NCBI GenBank assembly: GCA_029204225.1
Contig: MU835039.1
Coordinates: 1 to 42,307 of the forward strand
Reading direction: 5' to 3'
DNA length: 42,307 bases
DNA from: Diphasiastrum complanatum
Taxonomy: Eukaryota; Streptophyta; Lycopodiopsida; Lycopodiales; Lycopodiaceae
Numbering within the stretch: the stretch's first letter is position 1; each line of letters starts with the position of its first letter. This document shows positions 12,001-22,413 of this stretch, in pieces. The position numbers and the translations under genes were made by a program. The notes beneath the pieces are model-generated. The model saw nothing but the letters and a program-made list of their open reading frames with translations. It was not told the DNA's origin and did not search any database.

Positions 12001-14085
12001 TAAGGCTGTCAAAGATAAATCAAAAGAGTAATAACCTACTGTTTTCAAAAGCTAAAGGGCTAAAGCCAACGTTGACATTGTCAAGCCTAATACTTCCAAT
12101 CAGTATGATGCAGTGGCAGATAATAGCTATGAACAAATAGTAGGTCATGCACCACTCCGACCTTTTCGGAGCACGAGTTTTCTTTTTTAAAAAGACAGAA
12201 AGAGATTAAATTCTTGATGAAAGAAGGTACCATCAATGAAAGATGATGAAGTAATTGAAATCAACTATAAACTCAATCCTTGTTATTTGATAAGTTTGCA
12301 ATGTTATGTTGAAACTACAAATCACAAGCCTAGATAATGTTTTAACATTGTCACAAACACACACAAAAATTGTTTCGTCTTTAGCTCTATTACAACAACA
12401 ATAGTTCAACTTTTTGGAAAATAAAAGTATAATTATGTATTTTTCTTAATGATGAGTGGAAGGTGAGTGAGAATTACAAAGGTAGGAAAGTGTTGCAAGT
12501 TCTTGAACATAGGACGCTTCACCCCTATGCACTCCACCCAAAATGTCTTGAATCATCCCTTTCATGCATAGATACAAGTTGGACAAGGATTGAATCTCAT
12601 GTTACTGTATTGAATTCATGTGATGTAAATTTATCATGTTTATGTCATTTGGGACCCAAAAGTTGTATGATGTTAGTATTAGGGTGCAAAATTCAGGTGC
12701 TGAAATTAATTAGATTTAAGAAAGTGTAAAGTTGCAGATTCCTCAACAATGAGCCCAAAACTTGAGGTGCTAGAGTAATACTAGGTCAGCAGAGAAGCCC
12801 AAACAGCCCATAACCATATTGTCCACCTTGAGTGCCCTAGTAGAGTCCATTTGCAATGGGACATAGTTGGAGTACATCTCATCATTGCTTCATCATAGTT
12901 GTGTGTGTTCTCTTCCATGTATTTGAATGGCGATTGTCTAACAACAGTAGGAATCTTATCTCGGTTGCTTGTTATGAACAAGTCGGTTTTCTGACAGCTT
13001 CTACATCATCAATGCTCAACAGTTGGAGCAAATAGCAAGCACAAACACATGTCCTGCTTCATTTAAAGAAAGAACACTATGTAAACTTTCCATCAGTTGC
13101 TTGGAGGCAAAAGAGGAGACTGTAACAGAAGTGACGACTGGCACTGCAAGAAAATCAAAGAGTTTGTTTGTTTTCTCACAAATGGAACACTTTTGAGAGT
13201 TGATATTCTGTTTAACTTGAGTAGGCGTTGAAATTTGATCATGCAATTGGCAATTGCTAAATGTCAAGTACTTTATTACAGACTAGTAAGCATGTAAAAA
13301 TCGTAGAGATGTAGTCTAGGATATTACCCAATATAAAACGGACTGATGTGCTGAGTTCCTATCACTTCTTTGCACGCAAGGGGAGATGATAAAGGCAAGC
13401 ACTAAAGAGCAAAGCCAACCAATAAAAGTCATTCAAATTTATGCTTATAAGAGATATTTGAGATTTTAGAAAGCTAGATTTTGTGATACATGTGATTGTA
13501 GAGTATTTGAAGTCCATAGACTTCACTATACCAAATAGACCAGGGAGCTCTGACTTATTCTATTCAATATTGACTCTTTATACTAATGTTTAGTAGCAAA
13601 ACTACTGCTAGTCTTCAATAAAGTGTAATTATTGATATCAATGTACCTACATGAGTAACCTTAATCAAAAGTTGCAAACTGACAACAAAACACAAGCCAA
13701 TTAAATTGATACTTGAAACCCTCATACAAAGCTCTAATGTCACACATTGCTTGCATTTCAGAGGCCCTCATTTGAACAACTTTCAGATATAATTTCCTAA
13801 CACTAGTATGTTCCAGAAAACTAGGTAGATCCATGGGAAGCTTGAAGTGGTATCCAGAACAAGGTCTTATAAAAGAAGATCTCAAATGATTCAGAAGTAT
13901 TGTTACCCGTCAGCAATAATGGCAGTGTCAAAGACGCCATGGCCCCTATGGACCATGTGGTCGTCAAGAGGAATAATCATGGCTGCAGGGTCAGTTGTGA
14001 TGCCTCCAACAATACTAGAGTACATTGCTCGAAATAATTGCAGTCGTTTATCTTCAAGAACCTCTGACTTTAACCTTGCCAACAC
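5041..14085 (-). CDS. D-amino-acid transaminase / aminodeoxychorismate lyase-like, class IV aminotransferase (5' part missing)
   Basis: Three exons read in order 14085-13907, 6660-5939, 5138-5041, joined by GT-AG introns with compatible phases (phase 2, then phase 1); together they give about 332 residues ending at TAG. The protein is a fold-type IV PLP enzyme. Counting from the first visible residue, conserved parts are ITTDPAAM and PLDDHMVHRGHGVFDTA (about 29-55), YLYELDAHLDR (61-71), the PLP lysine in ATMKSVNYLPNALSK (K165), the cofactor glutamate in AEGPNMNVAF (E198), and a late EMMLIGSG. This closely resembles the plant plastid enzyme known as DAT1 or ADCL in Arabidopsis (D-amino-acid transamination or p-aminobenzoate release for folate). 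Sequence alone does not separate the two activities. The N-terminal exon(s), with start codon and transit peptide, were not found upstream; homologues are about 370-400 residues, so little is missing. No internal stops, so probably functional. Confidence 0.9.
5139..5938 (-). other. Intron, 800 bp, of the transaminase gene
   Basis: Bounded by GTATGT at 5938 and a CAG acceptor at 5139. No open frame inside shows a recognisable family; it appears to be plain AT-rich intron. Confidence 0.8.
5939..6660 (-). CDS. Transaminase central exon with PLP lysine
   Basis: 722-nt exon from acceptor ...CTTATAG|GTATCTG to donor ...GGCAGTG|GTATGT. Its first base completes the split glycine, giving DG-YLYELDAHLDR. 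The catalytic lysine codon is at 6347-6345 (MKSVNYL). There is a hydrophilic insertion (NEQKSDKIGEQNKANNGN) between the SGCTVKRV helix and NITVEEAKSA that I do not expect in seed-plant homologues. The TTG at 6635 is an internal leucine codon. Confidence 0.9.
6717..6782. repeat. (CT)n microsatellite
   Basis: 66-bp CT tract with one G interruption at about 6738. It lies about 56 bp inside the intron from the acceptor of the central transaminase exon, so on the transcribed strand it is a GA-rich tract near the 3' splice site. The Ser-Leu repeat frames it creates are artefacts. Confidence 0.95.
8481..8533. repeat. 29-bp tandem repeat
   Basis: GAATGGCATGGGTTTGCCCA at 8481 recurs as GAATGGCATGGATTTGCCCA at 8510. 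Inside the long intron. Confidence 0.7.
9015..9053. repeat. (CT)n microsatellite
   Basis: About 39 bp of pure CT in the long transaminase intron. Confidence 0.95.
9260..9475 (+). pseudogene. Possible gag zinc-knuckle remnant
   Basis: One frame, broken by two stops, reads KLWL-stop-CTHQARDCKRPP and goes on DVEDEGNSIHITNK. The W-x-C-x2-(G)H-x-A-R-D-C-K-R-P-P order resembles a retrotransposon CCHC knuckle with the first cysteine and glycine lost. No capsid or pol nearby. Weak call. Confidence 0.3.
13907..14085 (-). CDS. Transaminase exon (first one visible)
   Basis: 179-nt exon opened by the acceptor ...TATGTCAG|GTGTTGGCA and closed by the donor ...GCTGACGG|GTAACA. It starts in phase 0 (VLARLKSEV) and ends after two bases of a glycine codon. 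It carries MYSSIVGGITTDPAAM and LDDHMVHRGHGVFDTA, the N-terminal hallmark of the plant enzyme. GTG at 14085 is a valine codon inside the gene, not a start. Confidence 0.88.
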
Positions 14086-14920
14086 CTGACATACACCAGG
14101 TGATTCCTTCTCTTATTCAGTTTCATCTCTTGATCAAAAACCTTGACTATGGCAGCATAATTTCACTCTCTGATTGCAATTTGTTAGATATATAAATGCT
14201 AAAGTGCTGACTTAATGATAACCTATGCACCATCACCACATCAGCTTATTAAAATACATAAATTTGTGCTACATTTGTTTTTTGGGTAGGGAGATTAGCT
14301 AAGCATATCTCTACAAGAAAATATTTGCTAGAAGTTAGCTGTTTTACTCGCTACTATGTAATATGTATGCACGATACCTGTATCTGAATCTATGTAAAGC
14401 ATCTCTTAAATTTCCTATTAGCAGATACTTCAAAATTTAAGTTTTTCAGATATTCACTAGAATGATGGGAAATAATCAAACAGGAAGTTTAGCTCTTCAA
14501 TAAGCAAATTAAACTTCATTCCAGAATCATTGCAAGCTAGCATGTCAGAGACAATTTAGTCTACCTTGTGTACATTGTCCTGAGTAACAGCTAGGGTCTT
14601 TTGTACTGTCAAGCTTACACCAACCCGTAAATCAAAGAAAAGCGAAAGGAGCATAATAACATTGACAATTGATCCCTTAGTATCGATAGAAACCACTAGT
14701 CAAAAGCCCAAGCCAACATGTAAGGTGAAATAAGGGAAATGCACCACCAACCCAAAGATGTACGAATGCCACTTTTCATATTATTGTGATTTCTCAACAT
14801 TTTTACCAAAATATAGGAATCACACCTGCACATCTGTGGAGGAATAGTAAAGTCATCAGGCCATGCAATGTGATTTTCAAGCATAAAACACATGGAAGAA
14901 TTTCCTCACCAATATCTAGT

Positions 14921-15486
14921 TATAGTTGCCTGTTCCGGAATGGACACATTCCAGAACGCATTCTGGAAAATGTTCCGCCATTCCGGAACGGACCCTGAAA
15001 TTTTATTTTTTTTCGCTACTGCTTTTCAATTATAAAGCTGCACATCAAGTAGGAGTCAACAAACAAAAGAAAAGAAATCGCAATAAACAACGCACACACA
15101 GTATCATTTTCGACGGCTGCATAAATCGTGCATATAGTACAATCACTTGCAATGGCTCATTTTCTTTATTTGGTTTGGTTTTGGTTTTTTGCAAAAATGG
15201 TGTGTGCTGCATGAATCACTACGAAAGACATTGCAGTAACTAACCAGATTCCAGAGTGCGAAGTAATCACAAAGTTGACTGATGGATTCATTGCTCATTC
15301 AAGGGATTCACTTTACACGCGATTGAGCTTTCAAATTATGGGAGGCAGAAAAGGGAAAACAAAAGACTTTTTTGTAGTTTTTTTTAATTAACTTTTCAAG
15401 ATGTTTTGGGGCAGTACATTGCAGAACGTACTGTACAGAAGATAACAGTACATTCCAACCCCAAAACCTCAAAATGGGTTTCTAAG
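14921..15486. mobile_element. hAT-like non-autonomous element (MITE)
   Basis: 566 bp flanked by near-identical 8-bp direct repeats TATCTAGT (14913-14920) and GATCTAGT (15487-15494), the size typical of hAT insertions. The left end is TATAGTTGCCTGTTCCGGAA, followed by palindromic ATTCCAGAACG / CATTCTGGAA / CATTCCGGAACGG blocks and a T-run. The right end, read inward, is CTTAGAAACCCATTTTGAGG. It shares end sequence and layout with the element at 23976-24939. No transposase is encoded. Confidence 0.6.
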
Positions 15487-16459
15487 GATCTAGTGCAAGA
15501 TGTGCTTAAGCACGAGACCCAATTTCACTAGCACTACACACATCTGCAGTTGATCTACTGGACAGCAGATTGAGAGGGTTTGACTACTGGTAGGGTATTG
15601 TCAATATGAAAATGTTTCAAATTCCAGGCATGTTCAATCAAAGGTCTTCCAAATCCCTTCACCATAGTAGTGAGTCAGGATTTCTGGCAAATGATAAGAT
15701 TCACACACATTGTCAGTTCAATGGTTAAGGATCATGCAATGAGGCATTGGAATGAAGGAATTTGTTGCACCCATTATTTCTGGATTTATGTTTTTGCACC
15801 ATGTGGAGGCTAAGCTACTGAAGAATGTGAAAGGAATCACTGAAGAAAGTGAAGTTGGAAAGTTGGTGCACATGGTGGACAATAAGGTAAATATCTGCAT
15901 TTAGAGCAGATCTGTTGAAGACATAGACAAGTATAGTATTGCACATGGCATTAAGTATTTGATACTGTTTGAAAACATTGACTCCTAGAGTAGGTGCCTT
16001 AGCATGTTAAAAAAGATATTGAATATTTTTTTACCATCATCAAATGCAAGTGCCAGCAAGCTTTTGAGCCTTCAAACGCACTCTTGCAGATATTTCATTG
16101 TCTTTCCAGATATAATAGAATTTAATAGACTCTTAAGTGCAACACCCTAAGTTATTTTACCTATTGTCATTGGAGATTAATACGTTATCCTGTTGATGGG
16201 GGGAATTTGTGCACATTTACGGCCTTATTAATTGCAGGCATGTACAATGTATTGTGAAGTGATTTGTTGTACTTCACATTCACCTGGTTGGCGTGGATGT
16301 TGAATAGTTGTAAGGAACTGACTAATTCGTCGCTCAAGAAGTTTAGGGGACTTGTAATGGTGTAAGGCATTACCTTATTTTTGCAATAAATAGGTCAAAG
16401 AATTTGGCTTATGTAGTATGATTACGTATGTGAGAATGTGATGTGCCTTGATAAGGACT

Positions 16460-16821
16460 TTCGCCATTAAGACACTTATGTATGGCCCTATGTGTCTTAT
16501 GCACAAGAATACTATGTAAAGAATTATCTAGATAGATAACACGTAACTCTACAATGAAACAATGATCTAGACCCTATGATAACCAAGATGAGAATATAAG
16601 ATCCCATGATGATGAACCATGAGTCCATTGCCCTCAATATTTTTCGCAATAAAGACACTTATGTATGGCCCTATGTGTCTTATGCACAAGAATACTATGT
16701 AAAGAATTTTCTTGATAGATAACACGTAAATAATGAAACAATGATCTAGACCCTATGATAACCAAGATGAGAATATAAGATCCCATGATGATGAACCATG
16801 AGTCCATTGCCCTCAATATTT
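16460..16821. repeat. 183-bp tandem duplication
   Basis: Two adjacent units, 16460-16642 and 16643-16821, are nearly identical. The second lacks a few bases where the first has GTAACTCTACAATG, and a third partial start (TTCGCA) follows. Units contain GACACTTATGTATGGCCC, AATGATCTAGACCCTATGAT and CCATTGCCCTCAATATT. Few differences imply recent duplication. No coding sense seen. Confidence 0.9.
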
Positions 16822-17699
16822 TTCGCAGGTAATAATAACAAAGCCTTCCAGTGCATTGGAGGACAAGGTCCAACTAAAAGGTGAGTTCCCAAAAGCCTAT
16901 CAGTGCATAGGAGGATGCAAATCAGGGTCTTAATCCAAGAGGTAACTTGCAATGTTGGGCGAGAATCAACTTTTTCCTATATCCACTAGGTCAAGTTATA
17001 TGAAAAATTTGAATTTTCATAATCGGCGGTCACAAGTATTACTAACATAGAAAATGCAAGGTTTCAGTTATTGATTTTGGGGCAGGTATTGAGGGTTATT
17101 AACAAGGTATCTGCCGGGTTTAACACAAAGAAGTAGTGCCCTTTTTTCATATCTGCTAGATATCAACACTGAAGGGTTATTAAATATTGGAGGTTCTGGG
17201 TACAGATATCCTAATACTTGTTGCCAGTTTAGAGCCTTATAATTTTCCCAAAGCCTATAAGTGCATAGGAAGGCAAAAGTCTTCACAAATGAGCTTACTT
17301 TTAACCTTGAATGATGTGCAAGGGGTAGCTATCGGAAGATAAAATGCCTAAAAGAAAAGATTTGAGCGCAAGCAAAATTCCCAAAATAGACTACTTGTGA
17401 TCAAAGGGACTCCTAAGGAAGCCCTTAGGGCTGGAATTTCTATGGATGAAAGATGTTCACCTGTCATAGATCCTCAAGATCTAACCTGAAATGGGCCCAA
17501 ACTTTGTAGTAAAAATGCTAAAGATCTGGACATGTAGCTGACCACCCAACCTTAGAGCTTAATGCAAGCTCATTCCAAAGTCTAGGATTCAATCCCATAA
17601 CAGCATCCTAGATCAATCCTCTACCCAATAGCCTTTGGCATCTCATAGCACCAAGACCCATCCAACTAGCTAGAGGTGCTTTTATCATACTTGAGATCT

Positions 17700-17742
17700 A
17701 CTTATTTGGTCATATGTGCCTTTTGGCATTAAAAGACATTGA

Positions 17743-17803
<61 letters not shown>
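17700..17803. repeat. LINE-tail-like sequence ending in (CT)n
   Basis: A 57-bp CT tract (17747-17803) preceded by CATATGTGCCTTTTGGCAT and AAAAGACATTGATAAG. The same preface (TATATGCCTTTTGGCAT, AAAAGACGCTAACAATGAAG) precedes the CT tract at 22033-22081 behind the LINE. This looks like the tail of a second, truncated copy of the same LINE family lying just upstream. Confidence 0.55.
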
Positions 17804-17806
<3 letters not shown>

Positions 17807-17903
17807 GCAGTCAACAACAAGCCACAAATGGAAGTAAATATGTTGAAGCAACCTCAACATATTCTCGTCACACCAAAATCATCAACTCAACTGAAAGAGA
17901 GAC

Positions 17904-18700
17904 TTGGGTGAAATTGCATGCTTATACAAAGAATCATTACATTCCGTACTGAAGTTTATCAAGCATGACGAGTTCGCACGCTGCATCTGGGTCCGTATCT
18001 CAAGACATGATATCAATTTGGACAGAGATTTCTTCATTGCAACTTGCTCCTTTCCTCCAAAGTCCTCTAACTTTGCGGGGGACATTGGTTCTCCTTAGCT
18101 GATCTATCAACAGACATTGTCCGATTTTCAAACCCAAGTTATGTTCTTCTCACTGGCAACTTTAATGCTAGAACCACATCAAGAAAAGTCGGTTTCCATG
18201 AAGTTACTGATTAGTTATACATATGAGCCATTGATTGTGATTATGTGGGAATTACTAGGATTTCAGATGACTCGTTGGGTCCTACCACCAGATATGGAGA
18301 GTAATTGTTACAGGTTGGTGAATCCCATGAGTTAGCCATTTAAAATGGCCTAGCTTGTTGGCCTTATTCAAGCAGTTACACATGCCATCCTCATAGTGGT
18401 GGACACTGTTGTTGACTAGCTCATGGGGCCACCATCCTCTATCCCATTGATATCACACTTCCAGATCCTTCCCAAAACACTTTTCGATTACTCGTTCTTA
18501 TCCTTCCATATGAGTTCTATACCAACCTCACCACCTCCACCCCATTCCTTCATTGACCTTGCACCCAAATATACCTTTGCCCACCCTTATGTCGCAATCT
18601 ATCAAGAGGCTCTTACTTTTTTACTACACCACTTTCCACAGGACAATCCGTTGGAGTCACAAGCCGGTTTTCTCACCTCCTCTTCTTACGCCTCATTATC
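17904..18700 (+). pseudogene. LINE endonuclease domain, degenerate
   Basis: Joined across frames it reads FARCIWVRISRHDINLDRDF, then FIATCSFPPKSSNF, YVLLTGNFNARTTSRKVGF and later GGH-like and SHFQILPKTLF..YSFLSFHMSS stretches, the usual order of a plant LINE endonuclease. The catalytic G-D-F-N motif reads GNFN here (about 18153-18164), losing the metal-binding aspartate. At least two in-frame stops follow (after HEVTD and after LYI). Confidence 0.6.
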
Positions 18701-18771
18701 TTTCTCATCAAAACTCTACGTGTTATGTACTTATGTTCCTGCCTCAATGTGAACACGTCGGACTTGTAAAT

Positions 18772-19296
18772 TGTGAATTGTAAATATTAGAATGGCTCAC
18801 ACCGCCTGTTGTGTTTTTGTGAAAATGTAAATAGCAGGTTTTTGGTAACTTGTTGTCCTGCTTATATTTGGTATAGGATACTTGGTCTTAATTTAGAGGC
18901 TGCTGGACTAACTTCCTAAAAAGTAGGAGAGTTGACCAATCAATAGGACACATGTCATAAGCTCATTGGGACACTTGGTCCAGCGCATTTCACGGGTCAG
19001 ACGGTCCTCCTACTTGCTTGCCAATGTGTCAGGGTACTGCCAAGTGTCGATTGTGCATGGGGCTTGCCATGTGTCGACGTTAGGAAAGGGTCAGGGTTAA
19101 GTGGGTGCATGAGGATTATGTATAAGTGAGCCTAGAGAGGCATTCCTCATCATAATCTATGCAGCAGGTGACTGGGAGGAGACTTAGCAGCAGTGCTCTT
19201 ATGTGTTTATGTTTGTAGCTTGCCATGTACTTGGAAGAGAAATCAATAAAGTGGATATTTGGTGCCTACTTTGGTGTGCTTTGAGTTGAATTCACA
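18772..19296. mobile_element. Probable solo LTR inside the LINE
   Basis: 525 bp with inverted ends TGTGAATT (18772) and AATTCACA (ending 19296), a TATA-like GATTATGTATAAGTG near 19114 and AATAAAG near 19246, all ordinary LTR parts. It falls between the endonuclease and RT parts of the LINE, where no LINE protein can be read. A clean 5-bp target duplication is lacking (TAAAT against TAGCT; a related CTTGTAAAT / CTTTGTAAT pair lies at the edges), so the exact ends are uncertain. Confidence 0.45.
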
Positions 19297-19736
19297 TAGC
19301 TTTGTAATACTACGGACGTTCTTGATCATCTTGTCCTATTCGGCCTCCCTAATTTGATGATAAATGTCGCTCCTTGCACCTCCGTGTTGCCCATGCTCTC
19401 GAGTCGCCTCCATGAACCACCCCCTCTTCATGTCGCTCGTTGATCTCTCCACTATTATCTCCATTGTAAAAACCGTGCCTATGAAGAACATGAAGGTAAA
19501 TTCCTCATCGATTCTCTATATAGTTCCTCCACCAGTGCCTTCTAGCGTGCGTTCATCCCTTGTGCCCCACCTTCCCTCCTTGATGACTTACAAATCTAGA
19601 CCACATATGCTACCTAGTTATATATTGTACCCAGTGGCTCTCCCATATCCATCTCCCCATGCCCAGATGAATTCACCTTCTTCACGGTCCTAGAGGCCCT
19701 CAAGAGAATGAAGACATAGAAGACCTTGAACCTCAA

Positions 19737-20941
19737 TTGTTGATCCATGTTGCAACCATACTTTCACCTACTCTAGTCACTTTACTCAATCGAGCAATTG
19801 TTTCTGGCTTTCATTCTTCGTCGAGCACTAACATTATCCACCCCATTCACAAAAATGGTGACCCCATATATCCTGGTAATTATCGCACCATCATGATCGG
19901 GCACGTCATTGCAAAGTTGTACGGTAATATTCTCCAATCTTTGGGTAGTTTAGAAGCAAAGATCAGGCGACTACATGCATTGGGCCAGGCTGGTTTTCAA
20001 GCTCATTATTCCACTGCAGACCATGTCTTGACTCTTCGAGTTATCATAGAGAAAGCCAAGAGGTTTATTCTTGTTTTGTTCACTTCAAGAAAGCCTTTAA
20101 TTTTGTCCCTCACTCACTTCTCATCTAGTGATTATGTGATCTTGGCTTCTCCAGTGATATAGTCTTGGCGGTGATGGAGCAAGTCCTTGGTTGTTTTTTG
20201 AGTGACACTGGCATATCACATCATATATGGAGTACCATTGGGCTGAAGCAGGGTTGCTCCCTCTCCCCCACATTATTTGGATTATATATTGATCAGCTTA
20301 AGAGAGTCATTGAGCAGTGTGATGGTACGGGTTGCATACTTGGGGATATTCTGATTGCTATCCTCCTTTATGTAGATGATGTGGTTCTAGTCTCTATGGC
20401 TAGAGAGGGTCTACATAAACAGTTAGACAGTCTTCATGCCTTTTGCACCAAATGGGGACTAGGAGTTAATATTGCCAAGACCAAGATTATGTTCTTCAAT
20501 ACCTCCAAAGCCTTCGTGCAACAACAGGAGCTTATCTTTGCTAGACAACAGCTAGAAGTTGTATCATGCTACACTTACCTAGGGATCATCTTTACCGGTC
20601 TTATATTTGGTATGCGGCAGGCTGTTGTAGCTAGACTTGGGAAGGGTCATGCCTCCCTTGTCCAATTAGAGAGATTTTGTTTCCAAAAGTTTTTTTGGGA
20701 TGTGCTAAGTAAGTATCAGCCCTTTGATACTCTTGTTACCCCCACAACTTTATACACATCAAAGGCATGGTGTATAGGTCTTACTTCATCTTATTGGGCT
20801 ACTATCTCATGCTTACAGATCCTTATGTTATCACATATGATACGAGCGAAGCCCTCTGTCCCACATTATATCATTCTGGTGGAGTTTGCAATTTCACATT
20901 TACAATTGGACGCTATCTTTCGGCTGATCACCTATATTTAG
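19737..20941 (+). pseudogene. LINE reverse transcriptase, frameshifted
   Basis: Two consecutive frames (19737-20162 and 20165-20941) split one RT. The first has INIIHPIHKNGDP-type, PGNYRTIMIGHVIAKLYG and LHALGQAGFQAHYSTADHV blocks; a frameshift near 20080 hides the FVHFKKAFNFVPHSLL block (the usual FVDFRKAFD with the aspartates changed). The second has TIGLKQGCSLSPTLFGLYID and the catalytic LLYVDDVVLVS, then GVNIAKTKIMFF. The YVDD motif is intact, but the first catalytic aspartate and the reading frame are lost. Confidence 0.85.
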
Positions 20942-21329
20942 AGAGTTAGATTGTTCTCCTTGGATGAGCAGAGATACACACATGTACACAGTACCACTCA
21001 CCTCATCTCCGTATCTGCATAGTCAGGGTTTTCGACTATCATGGTTGTCTCAGGCCTCTCGTTTACTTGACATACTTGGCATTTCTATCACAGATCCCCC
21101 ATCGAGTACCCATGACTACATTAGACGATGATTATATAGAGCATATCTTGATCAAGCATGGCAGGGCCAGCTAGGGGTTAAACTCGACTATTATCGGACT
21201 CATTTATTGGAGAGGGATATAGTAGGGTTCCCAGTGCTACCACACTATTTATCTTTGGATTATCGCATGGTCTGAGATTTGTAGTGCATCAGTTTCGGGT
21301 ATCATTGCACTAGCTTGAGATTGAGATTG

Positions 21330-21455
21330 GATGCTTTTAGAGTATCCCACGTGAGGAGAGGATTTGTCATATGTGTTCCCTATTCAAGGTGGAGACTAAG
21401 GAACATTTCTTATTCATATGCCCGATGTACTATGAGATCAAAGGGAGATATCTAG
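21330..21455 (+). pseudogene. LINE C-terminal zinc-binding segment
   Basis: Reads IPREERICHMCSLF, VETKEHFLFICPMYYEIKGR, the C-x2-C...H-x4-C pattern found after the RT in plant LINEs. It lies about 390 bp past the RT frame, with stops between. Confidence 0.65.
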
Positions 21456-21987
21456 GATGTACCTATTACATTGAGATCCATTATAACATATGAGGATTCA
21501 CGATGTGTTGCACTCATGGTCAAGAAGATGTTCCTACTACGACAGGATCTATGTCAAGCAATCAACTGAGTCATTCCGTCATCCAGCACCAGATCACGTC
21601 CTTCTCTCACAAGAGATCACGGATCGATCCAGACCTAGATGATAGCGAGGATGGTGATATTTCGCGACACTAAGACCAGAGACGACGTACTATTCAAAGT
21701 CCGGCTATACATAGAGCTATCAATCACATCATGAGGAGGCACACTCATAGACAACGACCACAACATATATTGGATCTACCTTCATTTGTACCCATTACAT
21801 CTTTCTTGCAGCAAGATTTTGACAACAACATGTTACACCATTATTAATGTTCATTGGTTTTCATAGTAGGATATTCATTTCTAGTTTCACTTTGTGATAT
21901 TAGCAGTCATACTTAGTACATTTTTCTTTACTATTACTGGAGACGTTTTATACGCTCCTATTTGCACACACACTTGACATGTACCTT

Positions 21988-22029
21988 TTGTCCTATATGC
22001 CTTTTGGCATGGAAAAGACGCTAACAATG

Positions 22030-22081
<52 letters not shown>
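21988..22081 (+). repeat. LINE 3' tail with (CT)n
   Basis: TATATGCCTTTTGGCAT, then AAAAGACGCTAACAATGAAG and a 49-bp pure CT tract (22033-22081). Same arrangement as 17700-17803. Confidence 0.6.
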
Positions 22082-22084
<3 letters not shown>

Positions 22085-22395
22085 TACAGCCTCCAAACGT
22101 ACCACGAGTGCTCACATTCAGAGATCCTATATTAGCCAAAATCAGAGTCAAAGGCACAATCGTCATCAACACTCTTCTACTACATCGGCTCCTCCTACCA
22201 TGATTCCTTCAAGAGCCTATCTCACAACTCTCTTTAGTCGTCTCAGCTGAGAGCACATATACATCATTTGTCGTACATGGTCCTAGCACCATATTGTATT
22301 TATATAGAGTTGCTAATGTCTCTTCCTATTAGCTTTAGACTCTATGTCTTTTCTTATTCGAAGACATTCATATGCTCCCTTAACATGTACTAATA

Positions 22396-22413
22396 TGTGT
22401 GTGTGTGTGTGTA
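22396..22413. repeat. (GT)n microsatellite
   Basis: Short GT run in otherwise unrecognised sequence between the LINE and the Ty3 element. Confidence 0.9.

Larger units (their letters stand above)
6661..13906 (-). other. Long intron (~7.2 kb) of the transaminase gene
   Basis: Bounded by GTAACA at 13906 and ATAG at 6661, the only way to join the two conserved exons. It holds two CT microsatellites (6717-6782, 9015-9053), a 29-bp tandem repeat at 8481-8533, a possible gag-type zinc-knuckle remnant near 9267-9345, and otherwise unrecognised AT-rich sequence. Frames of 60-90 codons in it (for example 10567-10797, 12463-12729, 13016-13267) match nothing I know. Confidence 0.8.
14086..17746. other. 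Region upstream of the visible transaminase exons
   Basis: I looked on the minus strand for the missing N-terminal transaminase exon and did not find it. The region holds a hAT-like element (14921-15486) and a tandem duplication (16460-16821). A 50-codon plus frame from 15752 (MKEFVAPIISGFMFLHHVEAKL) ends at a TAG just after a GTAAAT and is not recognised. Short copies of AAAGCCTAT.AGTGCATAGGA occur near 16893 and 17251, with a weaker one at about 16842. Confidence 0.5.
17804..22081 (+). mobile_element. Decayed L1-type LINE (non-LTR retrotransposon)
   Basis: Pieces of a LINE ORF2 appear in order in shifting frames: an AP-endonuclease part (about 17910-18700), reverse transcriptase (about 19740-20950) and a C-terminal zinc-binding segment (about 21330-21450, ICHMCSLF..ETKEHFLFICPMYYEI). 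A ~525-bp insertion that looks like a solo LTR interrupts it at 18772-19296. The 3' end carries TATATGCCTTTTGGCAT followed by a CT tract in place of a poly(A) tail. Many stops and frameshifts make it non-autonomous. Boundaries are inferred from the CT-tract sequences on both sides, and no target duplication was confirmed. Confidence 0.75.

Noticed and set aside
13016-13267. Minus frame with QKCSICEKTNK, a C-x2-C pair
   Set aside because: A single C-x2-C without further zinc ligands or partner exons is not enough; it lies in the intron.
15752-15903. Plus frame MKEFVAPIISGFMFLHHVEAKL ending near a GTAAAT
   Set aside because: Could be an exon, but no adjoining exon or family match was found.
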